DNA from: Diplonema papillatum
Lineage: Eukaryota; Euglenozoa; Diplonemea; Diplonemida; Diplonemidae
Length of the DNA stretch: 64,000 nucleotides
Assembly: GCA_030068145.1 (NCBI GenBank)
Contig: JAPJBO010000989.1
Coordinates: 1-64,000, forward strand
Reading direction: 5' to 3'
How positions within the stretch are numbered: the first letter of the stretch is position 1; each line of letters begins with the position of its first letter. Of this stretch, positions 19,201-31,200 are shown piece after piece. The position numbers and the translations under genes were made by a program. The notes under the pieces were generated by a model that was not told the DNA's origin, did not search any database, and saw nothing but the letters and a program-made list of their open reading frames with translations.

Positions 19201-22200
19201 GCTGTACAGGACCTGCGGTGGAAGGGTTGGTTGAAGGCGTCCTCGGAGAAGAAGAAGAAGAAAAAGGCCGCTCCTGGTCCAGGAACGTGACGGTCAACCA
19301 CAGCTTGCAAAGCTTGAGTCGGAGGCAGCACAGTGCCACAACCCCGTCCGCTCTGCCCTGCGGCTGACCGTCTCGTCGAGCTTGTGTTCAGCGCGAGCGC
19401 CAAGCCCCAAGGTGCGCCAAGCCTTGATGCTTTAGCTTGGGAAATCGGTAGCCACTTGACCCGTAGGCCCGTGGCTCTGCAGTACCGCCGAACACGTGAA
19501 GCTTGGCTCCCGTGTAGCAGGCTTTCCCTGGTACCGTCCTCAGAGAAAATAAAAAAGGCCAGTCGGACTGGTCGGACGAGTGAAGGGGCTGAGCCCCTTC
19601 AGAAACGCTGGCTCACATCAAGACGAGACCTGTAAAGGCCTGTAAAGGCGAACTCCTGACTCACATCAAGACGAGACCTGTAAAGGCCTGTAAAGGCGAA
19701 CTCCTGACTCACATCACAACCGCGGTTGGTACAGAAGTAATGACAATGATAGAGAGAGAGACGAGTTGGAGTGCAGGGACCATGCACTCCGAGGGATTTC
19801 CGGTCGCCTCACTACTGCCACGTACTTCTAACGCGGGCGTAGGTCGTTCCGTCGGAGACGCGGTGCGGACCAATGGTAATGATGATGAAATCCCACGGAA
19901 TCCGTGCGAGTCCGAGTAGGAATATTACTATTCCGTGTGAGTCCGACAAAATCCAAAAAATGAGAGGTCGTCAGTCGCACCACAACGGCTGGCACAAAAC
20001 TAATATGAAGGAGACAGATGAGTTGGAGTGCCGGGACCATCTCTTCGGGGGAGACTGTACAGCTCGATCCAGGACGCAAAGTGAAAAACGCCGCAGTTTG
20101 CAGTAACGAGCTTCTCATTTCCTTCGATATTTCATGTTTGGTAAAAAATACTCGAGGGGCTGCCTTGTGCTCACTTCGAAGGAGGCTAGAGCCCCCTCTA
20201 GGGAAAATACTCGAGGGACTGCCTTGTGCTCACTTCGAAGGAGGCTAGAGCCCCCTCTAGGGAAAATACTCGAGGGACTGCCTTGTGTTCATTTCGAAGG
20301 AGGCTAGAGGGGGAGAAAACAATACAACTACAAAGTGGGTCTTTTTTGTTGAACGCTTACGCCCGCCACTAAACCCAGGGTTACCTGTGTTTCGTGTGCT
20401 ACAGCACATTTACCTCCTTTGATCTATCGCAACTGGCAGTCTCCTCAAGCATTTCCTACAAAGCAGGTGCTTATACAAGAAAACAATACAACTACAAAGT
20501 GGGTCTTTTTTGTTGAACGCCCGCCACTAAACCCAGCTCTACCTGTGTTTCGTGTGCACATTTACCTCCTTTGATCTATCGCAACTGGCGGGTCTCCTCA
20601 AGCATTTCCTGCAAAGCAGGTGCTTGTACAGAACTTTTCCGGAGTCGGGGCTTGCACTGATAAACGAAGCAACGGATGATCAGCATCAACTGACCAAAGG
20701 TGATGAAAATGATAAGGCAAAAGTTTCTTGTTCTTCGCGTGTACAGCGTATAAACCTCTCTGGGGGGGCTTATATTAGCACTTTTTCGTTGGCTTCGTTT
20801 TCTCTTTCATGTGCAACCGTTGTTCCGGAAAATGTTCCCGTCAGTACAGATGTACTATTAAAAATACTCGAGGGACTGCCTTGTGCTCATTTCGAAGGAG
20901 GCTAGAGGGGGAGAAAACAATACAACTACAAAGTGGGTCCTTTTTGTTGAACGCTTACGCCCGCCACTGAACCCAGATTCACCTGTGTTTCGTGTGGGCT
21001 ACAGCACATTTACCTCCTTTGATCTTTTGCAGCTGGCAGCCTCCTCAAGCATTTCCTACAAAGCAGGTGCTTATACTTTATTTCCCTTCTCTAGGCCCGC
21101 TAGCACCTTTTAAGAAGGCCGCGAGAGTCGGCTGAGCCGGGAGCTACCGGAGAAGGTGTGTATGTGCTTAGGTAGGCCTGGTTCGATTGCAGGATAATAA
21201 AACCTCGGGGATAAAAGACTGCGTGTTTTTCCCGTTCAACAAAAAAATAAAAACACGGTTCTCATGTACACACCGCGTCGAGAGCGCCCCATCCGACGGC
21301 CGGAGTAAGAGGTTGCCAGACGTTGTTGACGCCGTCTCCGTCTTCCATGAAGGCGGCCATGCCGTGGCCCCCCCAGGGGCCCCACTGAATAGACGTGCAC
21401 TTAACGCCGGCGGTGTGCAGCTGCCTCGCGAGAGAATCGAGCATCGCGTTCGCGGCCCCGTAGGACACCTGCCCCACGTTGCCCATGAGGCTCGTGACCG
21501 ACGAGAAGAGCACGAAGAGCGGGGGGCAGATCGACTTCGACATCAACCGGCGGAGCACGTACACGATGCCGCCAACCTTCGGCGCGATCACTTTTTCGAG
21601 CCGCGCCTCCGTCTGCGAAGGCAGCAGCCCGTCGTCGAGGATCCCGGCGCAATGGATCAGCCCTCCCGTCGCGAGCTCGTCCGCGTGTTCGTCGACCATC
21701 GCGTTCGCCTTGGCCGGGTTCGAAACGTCGCACACCTTCACGACGACCTCCCCTCTGCACTGCTGCGAGACCGCAAGCAAATCGTCGAACAGCTTCTTGT
21801 TCGCTTCCGCGATCGTTCCGGTCCGGGACAAGAGGATCACCTTGCTCACGCCCCTCTTCAGCAGCCAGCCGGCCAGCTGCAAGCCCAGCGCGCCGGTGCC
21901 CCCAGTCAGGATGACGGTGCCCTTCGGGGGTTGATAGCGCGGGGGCGCGGCGGGGCAGCCGCCGGGTTGCACGCGGTGCTGGTACTCGACGACGCGTTCG
22001 ACCTTCCGCTTGGCGCCGTGCCCGGGGAGGCGGACGTTGTTCCGGCCGAAGGTTGAGGTCCGCAGCTCGAGCGACAGCGCCCGCGCGATTTCCCGCGACG
22101 ACGACTTCTCGTGCGCGTCGCAGCACTGCAGCAGCGGGCCGTCGGCCAGCTCCAGCCGGGCGGACTTGATGAACCCCCAGAACCCGGACTGGCACACGAC

Positions 22201-25200
22201 GCAGATGTCGAGCCCTTTCTCGTTCGCGGTGTCGCCGTAGACCCCGCGGGTGACGAGGAGGAACCTGTTGATCTTCGCCCGCTTCGTCGCGAGGACCACG
22301 CGCATCAGCGCGGCGGTGCTCTGCACGAAGTCGGGGCTCGCGCTGCTGAACACGACCGCGTCCGGTAGCCGCGGCGCTGAGTCCAGCAGCGCGTGGATTT
22401 GGTCGGACGTCGTCTCGGCCGCCGCTTTGTACACCCAGTGGTGCACGGAGCACTTCTGCTCTACAAGGAGCCGGTCGAGCTCCGCGATGGCGGTGTTGCC
22501 GTCGGAGATGATGAGCACCGCGCGGAGGGCGAACGCCGAGTCCTGCACGGCCTGCTCCTTCCAAGCGGTCGTGAAGATCGGGCCCTTCCGGTCGGCTGCG
22601 AGGGCCTTCGCCTGCTTCTGCCGCTTCGTGGGCCGCAGCTCGTCGACCCAGTACTCCTCCGTCGTGAACGCGGTCGGCGGCAGCCGCGACCGGTTCCCTC
22701 CCGACGGAGACAGCGCCGCCCACGGCAGGCGGACGCCGGCATTGTGCAGGTGCCCCGCGGAGGCCGCGAGGAGCTCAGCCTCGTCCTTGCCGGCCTTCAG
22801 CGTCGAGATCACCGCGAAGTGCTTCGCCGACCCGGCGGCGATAGCATTAAGCTGCACCGACAGGTGCGGCTGGGGTCCCAGCTCTAAGAAGACGTCGACG
22901 CCCTCCGCCAGGGCGGCGCCCACTCCATCAAGGAACAGCACGGCGGAGCGAGCATGGCGAACCCAGTAGTCGGCGTCCGGCAACACTTCGCTCGCCGTCC
23001 CCGTCACGTTCGAGATGACCACCACGCCGTTCCTCGGCGGCTTCGCCTTGAGCTTCGCAGCCACCGCCCGCAGCTTCTCCAAGGCTGGGTCTACCTGCGA
23101 CGAGTGGAAGCCATGGGTGACCTCCAGCGGCCGCACCTTCTTCCCGACCCCCTTCAATGCGGCAATCGCGGTGCCCAGCGCCCCCTTCGTCCCGCTGATC
23201 ACACACGACCCGGGCGCGTTCACCGCAGCGATGCTCACCCCAGGCGCGTCTCTATCCAAGATGGCCTGCAGCTCTTCCCTGTCAACCCTGCACGCAGCCA
23301 TCCCGCCCTGTCCTGACGGGACACACGCCATTGCAGCGCCGCGCCCAGACGCCAGTATCAGCGCGTCCTCTATGGTGTACACTCCGGCGACGGCGCAGGC
23401 TGTAATCTCGCCGAGGCTGTGCCCCATGACGACGTCCGGGGTGACCTGGAGCTCCGCTTCCGTTTGCTTCGCGAGGGAGTATTCGACGGCGAGCAACGCC
23501 GGCTGCAGGAACTGCGCCTGCTTCAGCGCCGCGACGCAGGTGTCCTCGCTGCCGTACAGCGTGTCGAGGAGCGAGACGCCCTCCGGGAGGAGAGCGTGCT
23601 CCTCGCAGACTCGGTCGCACTCGTCCATGGCGGTGCGGAAGGCTTTGCTGGTGTCGTAAAGCCCGCGGCCCATGCCGACGGACTGAGAGCCCTGCCCGGT
23701 GAAGACGAACGCGACCTTCGGAGACGACGCCACGGCTTGTCCGACGGGGGCGCAGTCGTGCTTGCCCTTGTCCGCGACGATCTTCAGACGCTCGACGAGC
23801 TCGCCCATGTCGGCCGCCACAATTGTCGTGCGGTGCGGCCGCTCGCGCGCACCGTGGCACCGGTGCCTGCTGGCGGTGACCGCGAAGTCGGCCAGCGTCG
23901 GGTGCCCTGCCACCGCGGCTTCCTCGGCCGCCGCCGCCCAGCGCTCGCACGTCAGCCGCAGCGCGTCGTAGGTGTGCGCCGAGATCGGCACCAGCACGCG
24001 GCCGGACGGTCGCAGCGCAGTAGTGTTGCTGCGGGCGGAAAGGTTTTGCACTCATACATATGATTCGTGTTATTATAAACCACTCACGGGTATGTGCGTC
24101 GTTTAATACAAAGAGTTTTCACGGAGCATATATCTCTATATACGAAGTCAATGTCAAACAAAAGTGGTCGTCGTTTGTGTTATTTGGCAAGATCTGACTC
24201 GAAAGACGCACGCGACCTTCGGAGATGACCCACCGCTTGCGAGGGGCGCGCAGTCGTGCGTGCTCTTGTCTGCGAATACCTGCCCTGCTACCGCGGCTTC
24301 CTCGGCCGCAGCGCTCGCAGGTCAGCAGCAGCGCGTCGTAGGTCGGCACCAGCACGCGGCCGGACGGTCGCAGCGCGGTAGTGTTGCTGCGGGCGGAAAG
24401 GTTTGCACTCATACATATGTTTCGTGTTATTATAAACCACTCACGGGTCTATGCGTCGTTTAATACAAAGAGTTTTCACGGAGCATATAAATTTACGAAG
24501 TCAATTTCAAACAAATGGGGTCGTCGTTTGTGTGATACGGAAAGATCTGACGCGAAAGACGGACGCGACCTTCGCAGACGACCCCACCGCTTGCCCGACG
24601 GGCTCGCAGTCGTGCTTGCCTTGTCTGCGAATACTTGCAGACGCTCGATGAGCTCGCTCATGTCGGCCGCAGCGCGGTGGTGTTGCTGCGGGCGGAAAGG
24701 TTTGCACTCATATATTTTTTTCGTACTCTTACTATAAACCACATAAGGACGAACGACGCGTGTATGCGTCGTTTAATACAAAGGGTTTTCACGGGGCGAG
24801 TATATACTTTCAGCCACATGCCATGTGTGAGGAAACTGAATGGCCCAAGTAGGACCTTCTGATCATGATCATTTTCCGATTTGCCACCTGAAACCACGTC
24901 CAAGATTTGGGTTCAGGGTAGTGCGGTCACCGAAAACTCCAGCTTCCCGTTCTAGACTTCGCGTTTGGAAGAAGATTATAATCCGCCTCCGGCAAATACA
25001 AAAACAAACACGCGCCTACTCTTTTAAGGAAAGAGTTGTGAACATGAAGGGGAAAAAGAGCATACACTACAGCCTGCCGGTGCTGCTGCAGTATGCAGTG
25101 GCCGTTGGTGCCACCGAAACCGAAGCCCGACACACCAATCACGGGGGGGACTCCAGATGACGGCATCGGTAGGTCGCGAACGCCGCCAGAAGTGCCTGCG

Positions 25201-28200
25201 ACCTCGAGTCCAAGTGCCTGTTGCATGGAAGTAGTTTGTCCACGTCTTTTCGCCTGGCCAATACATTGCAGGACAACCCACAAGATTGAGAGAGAGAGAG
25301 AGACGAGTTAGAGTGCAGGGACCATCTCTTCGAGGAGTATCCGGTCGCCCCACTACTAGATTGATAGTACAACAATACTCGAGGGGCCGCCTGCTAACCT
25401 CGACGGAGGCTAGAGGGGGGGCAACAACAACAAAGTAGATACTTTTTTGGAGAACGATAACTGGAGTTTTATGTCAGCTTCGTGGGCTTCGCAATTCGAC
25501 ACAAACAGGAGTAATTCTCGTTCCCAATCTCTCGCGTCCCAATGCTCTGCCAACCAGTTAAAGGAAGTGAACCCAGTTGGCAGGAACCCCTGTTTGGGAG
25601 AAGAGGAGTCGGTCATAAAACATAGGTTAAATTGACATGAGCCACTCAAAGAGATTTTAACGTGCTCGTTACTACGAGCACAACCGCGGCTGATCCAAAA
25701 CTAATGATGATGACGATGGGGTAAGTTGTTTTCGTTGAACGCATTTTACTCCTCATCTCCTCCAACAGAAACACTCGAGGGGCTGCCTTGTGCTTACTTC
25801 GAAGGAGGTTAGAGGGGGAGAAACAATACAACTACAAAGTGGGTCGTTTTCGCTGAACGCTTACGCCCGTCACTAAATCCAGATTTACCTGTGTTTCGTG
25901 TGGACTACCGCACCTTTACCTCCTTTGGCTCTTGTTGCGGTAGCGATGTTTGAGGTGTGAAAGTGCCTGCCTTTGTCCCCCGTGAGGAGGGAGCCGACAG
26001 GCAACCAAAGGATCCCCTTGCGACCCCCCACACGGGGCGACAAAGTGGATTATAATCCTCTTTGTCGTAAACCCAATCTACTTTTTGTCGGTTTCCCAAA
26101 ATAATGACGAATCTTTTTGGTTGAACGCTGACGCCCGCCACTAAACCCAGATTTACCTGGGCTACCGCACCTTTACCTCCTTTGGCTCTTGTTGCGGTAG
26201 CGGCTTGTCCTATGTTTGAGGTGTGAAAGTGCCTGCCTTTGTTACCCGTGTGTAGGGAGCCGACAGGCACCCAAAGGATCCCCCACAAATGCCCCCACAC
26301 GGGGCGACAAAGTGGATTATAATCCACTTTGTCGTAAACCCAGTTTTATAGAATCTACTTTTTGTCGGTTTCCCAAAAAAAGAATAACGAATGTTTTTGG
26401 TTGAACGCTGACGCCCGCCACTAAACCCAGATTCACCTGTGTTTCGTGTGGGCTACGGCACATTTACCTCCTTTGATCTATCGCAACTGGCTGTTTCCTC
26501 AAGCATTTCCTACAAAGCGGGTGCTTATATAATAAAAAATCCTCACTCCTATGCTTGTGTCTGTCACTCTCGTCCACCGCTCCTGCTCTGCTTGCCGCGC
26601 GCCGTATGGTTGGAGTAAAAAGGTGAAGCCAGAAAGCTGCTAATCTTGCTGCTGACCACATGAAGTGGTGCAAGCTACTTTGTTTCTCTGGACGGATTGG
26701 AGCGGCAAACCTGTCGTTCGGATTATTATTAGTCTTCAAAGACAACAAGTTTCTTTTCCTACCAAAATACTCGACGTAGCTGCTTCGACTCCGAATGAAA
26801 GGGGGGAAATATAGAGGTAAGGGGCAAATACAATACAAACACAATCTGATTTGTTCTTCGCTTACAGCACCGTGTGTTGTTTTCTCACTCAGGACTTTGA
26901 CCTGTTGTGTTTGTGTGATTTGTCGTGTAGGGGTAGACCCGCATGACCTCACGTCCGTTCAACACGTGGTTCGGTAGTTACAGCACTTGGGATCCCTTCT
27001 GTTCTTTGTCGGGCAGCATCGTCGAGCATTTCCTTTCAAGCTGGCGCTTATGTAAAAAAAAAAAAAAAAAAAGGGCGCAGACCTCGAAACGGACCAGGCG
27101 GTTGGGCGTTTTGTAGTGCAGCGACGGCGGAATGCGGCCGCGCGACAGAATTAGGGCGGCCTTGATCACGCTGGCGAGGGCCGCGGCGCACTCGAGGTGC
27201 CCGATGCCGCTCTTGACGCTGCCGAGCAGCAGCGGCCGCGCCCGGCGCGGCGCGCCGAGCACGCGGCCTAGGGCGCTGAACTCGATCGGGTCCCCCAGCC
27301 GGGTTCCTGTACCGTGCGCCTCGACGTACACTACGTCTTCCGGGTCAACCTCCGCTGCTGCATACGCAGCCCGGAGCAGGCTCTCCTGCGCCGCGGGGTT
27401 CGGCGCCGTCAGGCCGTTAGACCGTGCGTCTTGGTTCAGGGCGGTGGCGAGCACCTTCGCGTAGATCGGGTCTCCGCAGGCAACGGCGTCGTCGAGGCGA
27501 CGCACCAGCACCGCGCCGACGCCTTCGCCGCGGACGTAGCCGTCGGCCGAGTCGTCGCCGAACTTGCACGAAAACGTCGCGGACAGCATCCCGGCGACCG
27601 CGAAGCAGTCGCTCCACGCTTCGACCAGCTGAATGTTCGCGCCACACACCAACGCGCTGTGGCACTGCCCGGCGCGGATGGCCTTCAGCGCGGCGTCCAT
27701 CGCCGTCAGCGAGCTTGAACACGCAGTGTCCATCGAAACGCTGGGCCCGCTGAAGTCGAGGGCGTACGATATCCGGTTCGCGGCTATCGACAAGTGCCAC
27801 GCGGTGCCGGAGTAAGGGGTCGGGTCCATGCCGCCCCGCTCGACGGCGGCCATGCACAGCGTGCCGTACTCCACCATCGACACGCCGACGAACACACCGA
27901 CCCTTCTGTCCTCCAGGTCTTCGACGACGATCCCCGCGTCCTCAAACGCCTCCCGGGCCACCTGCAGCAGCAGCCTCTGCTGCGGGTCCATGCACCGTGC
28001 CTCAGCCGCCGAGATGTTGAACGCCTCGCGGTCGAACCCTTTCACGACCCCCGCGGAGAGGTACCCGCTAGGCCGCCCGTTCGACGGCCGATCGCCCGGC
28101 GTCGGCACGACGCAGTTCTTCTCGGCTTCGAGGTTCCGGAAGAACTCGCCCGGCGTGTTCGCGTTCCCGGGGAAGCGGCAGCCCATGCCCACGATGGCGA

Positions 28201-31200
28201 ACTGGCTGGCCGCAGCCGTCGGCGGGAGGCTGCGCGGGGCTGGGGGAGAGCCCGGGTGGACGGGCGGGCTCATCGGCGCCACGGCCGGCGTGGCCGCTGG
28301 GGTGGCCGTGTTCTTCAGCGGGAGCTCCTCGAGTAAGAGATCGCAGACAGCGTCGAGGGTCACGCATTCGTACACGAAGGTGGGAGATAAGTCTTCCAGT
28401 TGAGTTGCTTCGATCTGTTTGTGTTTTGTTCGTGTTAGTGCTATCCAACTAGTCCTTCCGAAGTGCTATATTTCCATTTTGTGGTGCAACAACCATTTTG
28501 CGACCTGCTGCCGAATGGTGTGAGTATTACACTGAGTAACCCCTAAAAAGGTTTTATTGCGCCTTTACCCCTCTCCTCTCCCAGAAAGGTTCCGGAAGAA
28601 CTCGCCCGGCGTGTTCGCGTTCCCGGGGAAGCGGCAGCCCATGCCCACGATGGTGAACTGGCTGGCCGCAGCCGTCGGCGGGAGGCTGCGCGGGGCTGGG
28701 GGAGAGCCCGGGTGGACGGGCGGGCTCATCGGCGCCACGGCCGGCGTGGCCGCTGGGGTGGCCGTGTTCTTCAGCGGGAGCTCCTCGAGTAAGAGATCGC
28801 AGACAGCGTCGAGGGTCACGCATTCGTACACGAAGGTGGGAGATAAGTCTTCCAGTTGAGTTGCTTCGATCTGTTTGTGTTTTGTTCGTGTTAGTGCTAT
28901 CCAACTAGTCCTTCCGAAGTGCTATATTTCCATTTTGTGGTGCAACAACCATTTTGCGACCTGCTGCCGAATGGTGTGAGTATTACACTGAGTAACCCCT
29001 AAAAAGGTTTTATTGCGCCTTTACCCCTCTCCCAGAAAGGTTCCGGAAGAACTCGCCCGGCGTGTTCGCGTTCCCGGGGAAGCGGCAGCCCATGCCCACG
29101 ATGGCGAGCTGGCTGGCCGCAGCCGTCGGCGGGAGGCTGCGCGGGGCTGGGGGAGAGCCCGGGTGGACGGGCGGGCTCATCGGCGCCACGGCCGGCGTGG
29201 CCGCTGGGGTGGCCGTGTTCTTCAGCGGGAGCTCCTCGAGTAAGAGATCGCAGACGGCGTCGAGGGTCACGCATTCGTACACGAAGGTGGGAGATAAGTC
29301 CTCCAGTTGAGTTGCTTCGATCTGTTTGTGCTTTGTGTTCGCGGTAGGGCTATCCAACTAGTCCTTCCGAAGTGCTATATTTCCATTTTGTGGTGCAACA
29401 ACCATTTTCCGACCTGGTGTGAGTATTACACTGAGTAACCCCTAAACAGGACGTTTGCATCGCACCAGCGGTTCTCACAGCACGCGGAGGTATCAGAGTT
29501 TCAGACATCCCTTTGCGAGTGCAAGTTCATTTTTTTGCGATCTCTCTCGAAGGGGGGTGTCAGTGTTCGTTAGGTAAGGCACAAGAAACGTCATACCAGC
29601 TTCTGGGTGATGTCGACGACGTGCATTGACGTGAGTCCCAGCTCCACTACAGGCGCTTCGACGTCAATCTGTGTGCATCGAAGTGTGGCGAGCAGCAAAG
29701 ATACTTAAAGTATGGTTAACAGCGTAGTTCCTTGTTTCTTGGCAATGATGCGCCCACCTGATACCCCTGCTCCTGAGCGCAACACCTCCATCTCCATTCT
29801 TCTCCGCGCCGGGAAGCTCCCGCTCCGGCCCAGAGCTCAACCTTTTTTCAAAGGGAGCCGAGGGCCAGTACAAGAATTTGTTTGTACGTGCCGGGGAAGG
29901 TTTAGCCTGTTAGTGAGTGATGGTGAGTGAATATGATCGGTAGGCTAAACTTCTCCCAAACACGCTGCCAGAGTTCTCTTTCGTGTTTACAATTAATTGT
30001 TATTACTAAAAAAATGGCGAGGGGGTGAGGGCCTGAAAGAGGGTATTTTAGCGGGCGAGGGGTCACGGTGGTGTAAGCGCCAAACAAAACTCGCAGCGCT
30101 GGGGGTTTCCTCATACCAAACGGGTAGATAGCGTCAAGGTTGTACACCAAAATTGTAGATTGGAACTTCTGTGGTATGAGCCTGTTGGAAAACACCAAGA
30201 AACAGACGTTAAACAGTAGAGTAAAAGCGACACATAGTATGAAGGAATGCAAACACACTGCCCAGGCCCTGCTCTAACAGCACAGAAGGCAAACCCCCCC
30301 TCCCCACGGGCGCAGACGGGACCAGTGCGGTGTTGAGCACATACCCATTCTAAGCACGTTCTTGCAAACCTCCCCCCCCCGCCTCACAAGTCCACCGGGG
30401 ACTTCAAAAAACCGACCGCTTACTACCAAGGTCGAGAGACAAGCTTTGAGATTTCGTCGCGAGGTGTGCTGTTTTTCTCACTATGGACGTTTTGACTCGG
30501 TCGTGTTTGTGTGTCTTGTCGTAGGGGTAGACCCGCATGACCTCACGTCCGTTCCACTTGGGATCCCTGGCAGCTTTGTCGAGCATTTCCTTCCATATAA
30601 GCTGGCGCTTATGCAAAATACTCGAGGGGCTGCCTTGTGCTTACTTCGAAGGAGGCTATAGAGGGTTGAACGCTAACGCCCGCCACTGAACCCAGATTCA
30701 CCGGAGTTTCGTGTGGGCTACAGCACATTTACCTCCTTTGATCTTTTGCAGCTGGCAGTCTCCTCAAGTATTTCCTACAAAGCAGGTGCTTATACAAAAA
30801 AAAAAAGGGGGGGGCAGACCTCCTGGTCCTCGTCGTCCAGCAGCTCCTTCGTCAGCTCGACGAGCATCTTCAGCAGCGCCGCCTTGCGCTGGCGGGACGG
30901 GAGCGCCTGCAGGACTCGCACCATCTCCGGCGCGTTCGGGTCCGCCGCGGGGGCGCCGCCGCCGATCCCGGCGACGGCGGCGTCGATGCAACCCGACAGG
31001 TCCGAGAGAAGCCTCTCGGCTAAGGCCCGGACGGTCACGCACTCGTAGACGAGCGTCGGAGAAACGTCGTCCAATCCAGACGCGTCGCTTAGCTGCGTCG
31101 TCAGGTCAACCACGTGCATGGAGGTTAGGCCCAAGTCCACGACCGGCGCCGTCGGGTCGACTTCCTCCTCGTCTCCTCGCAGCTCGCTCACAATCGCGAT

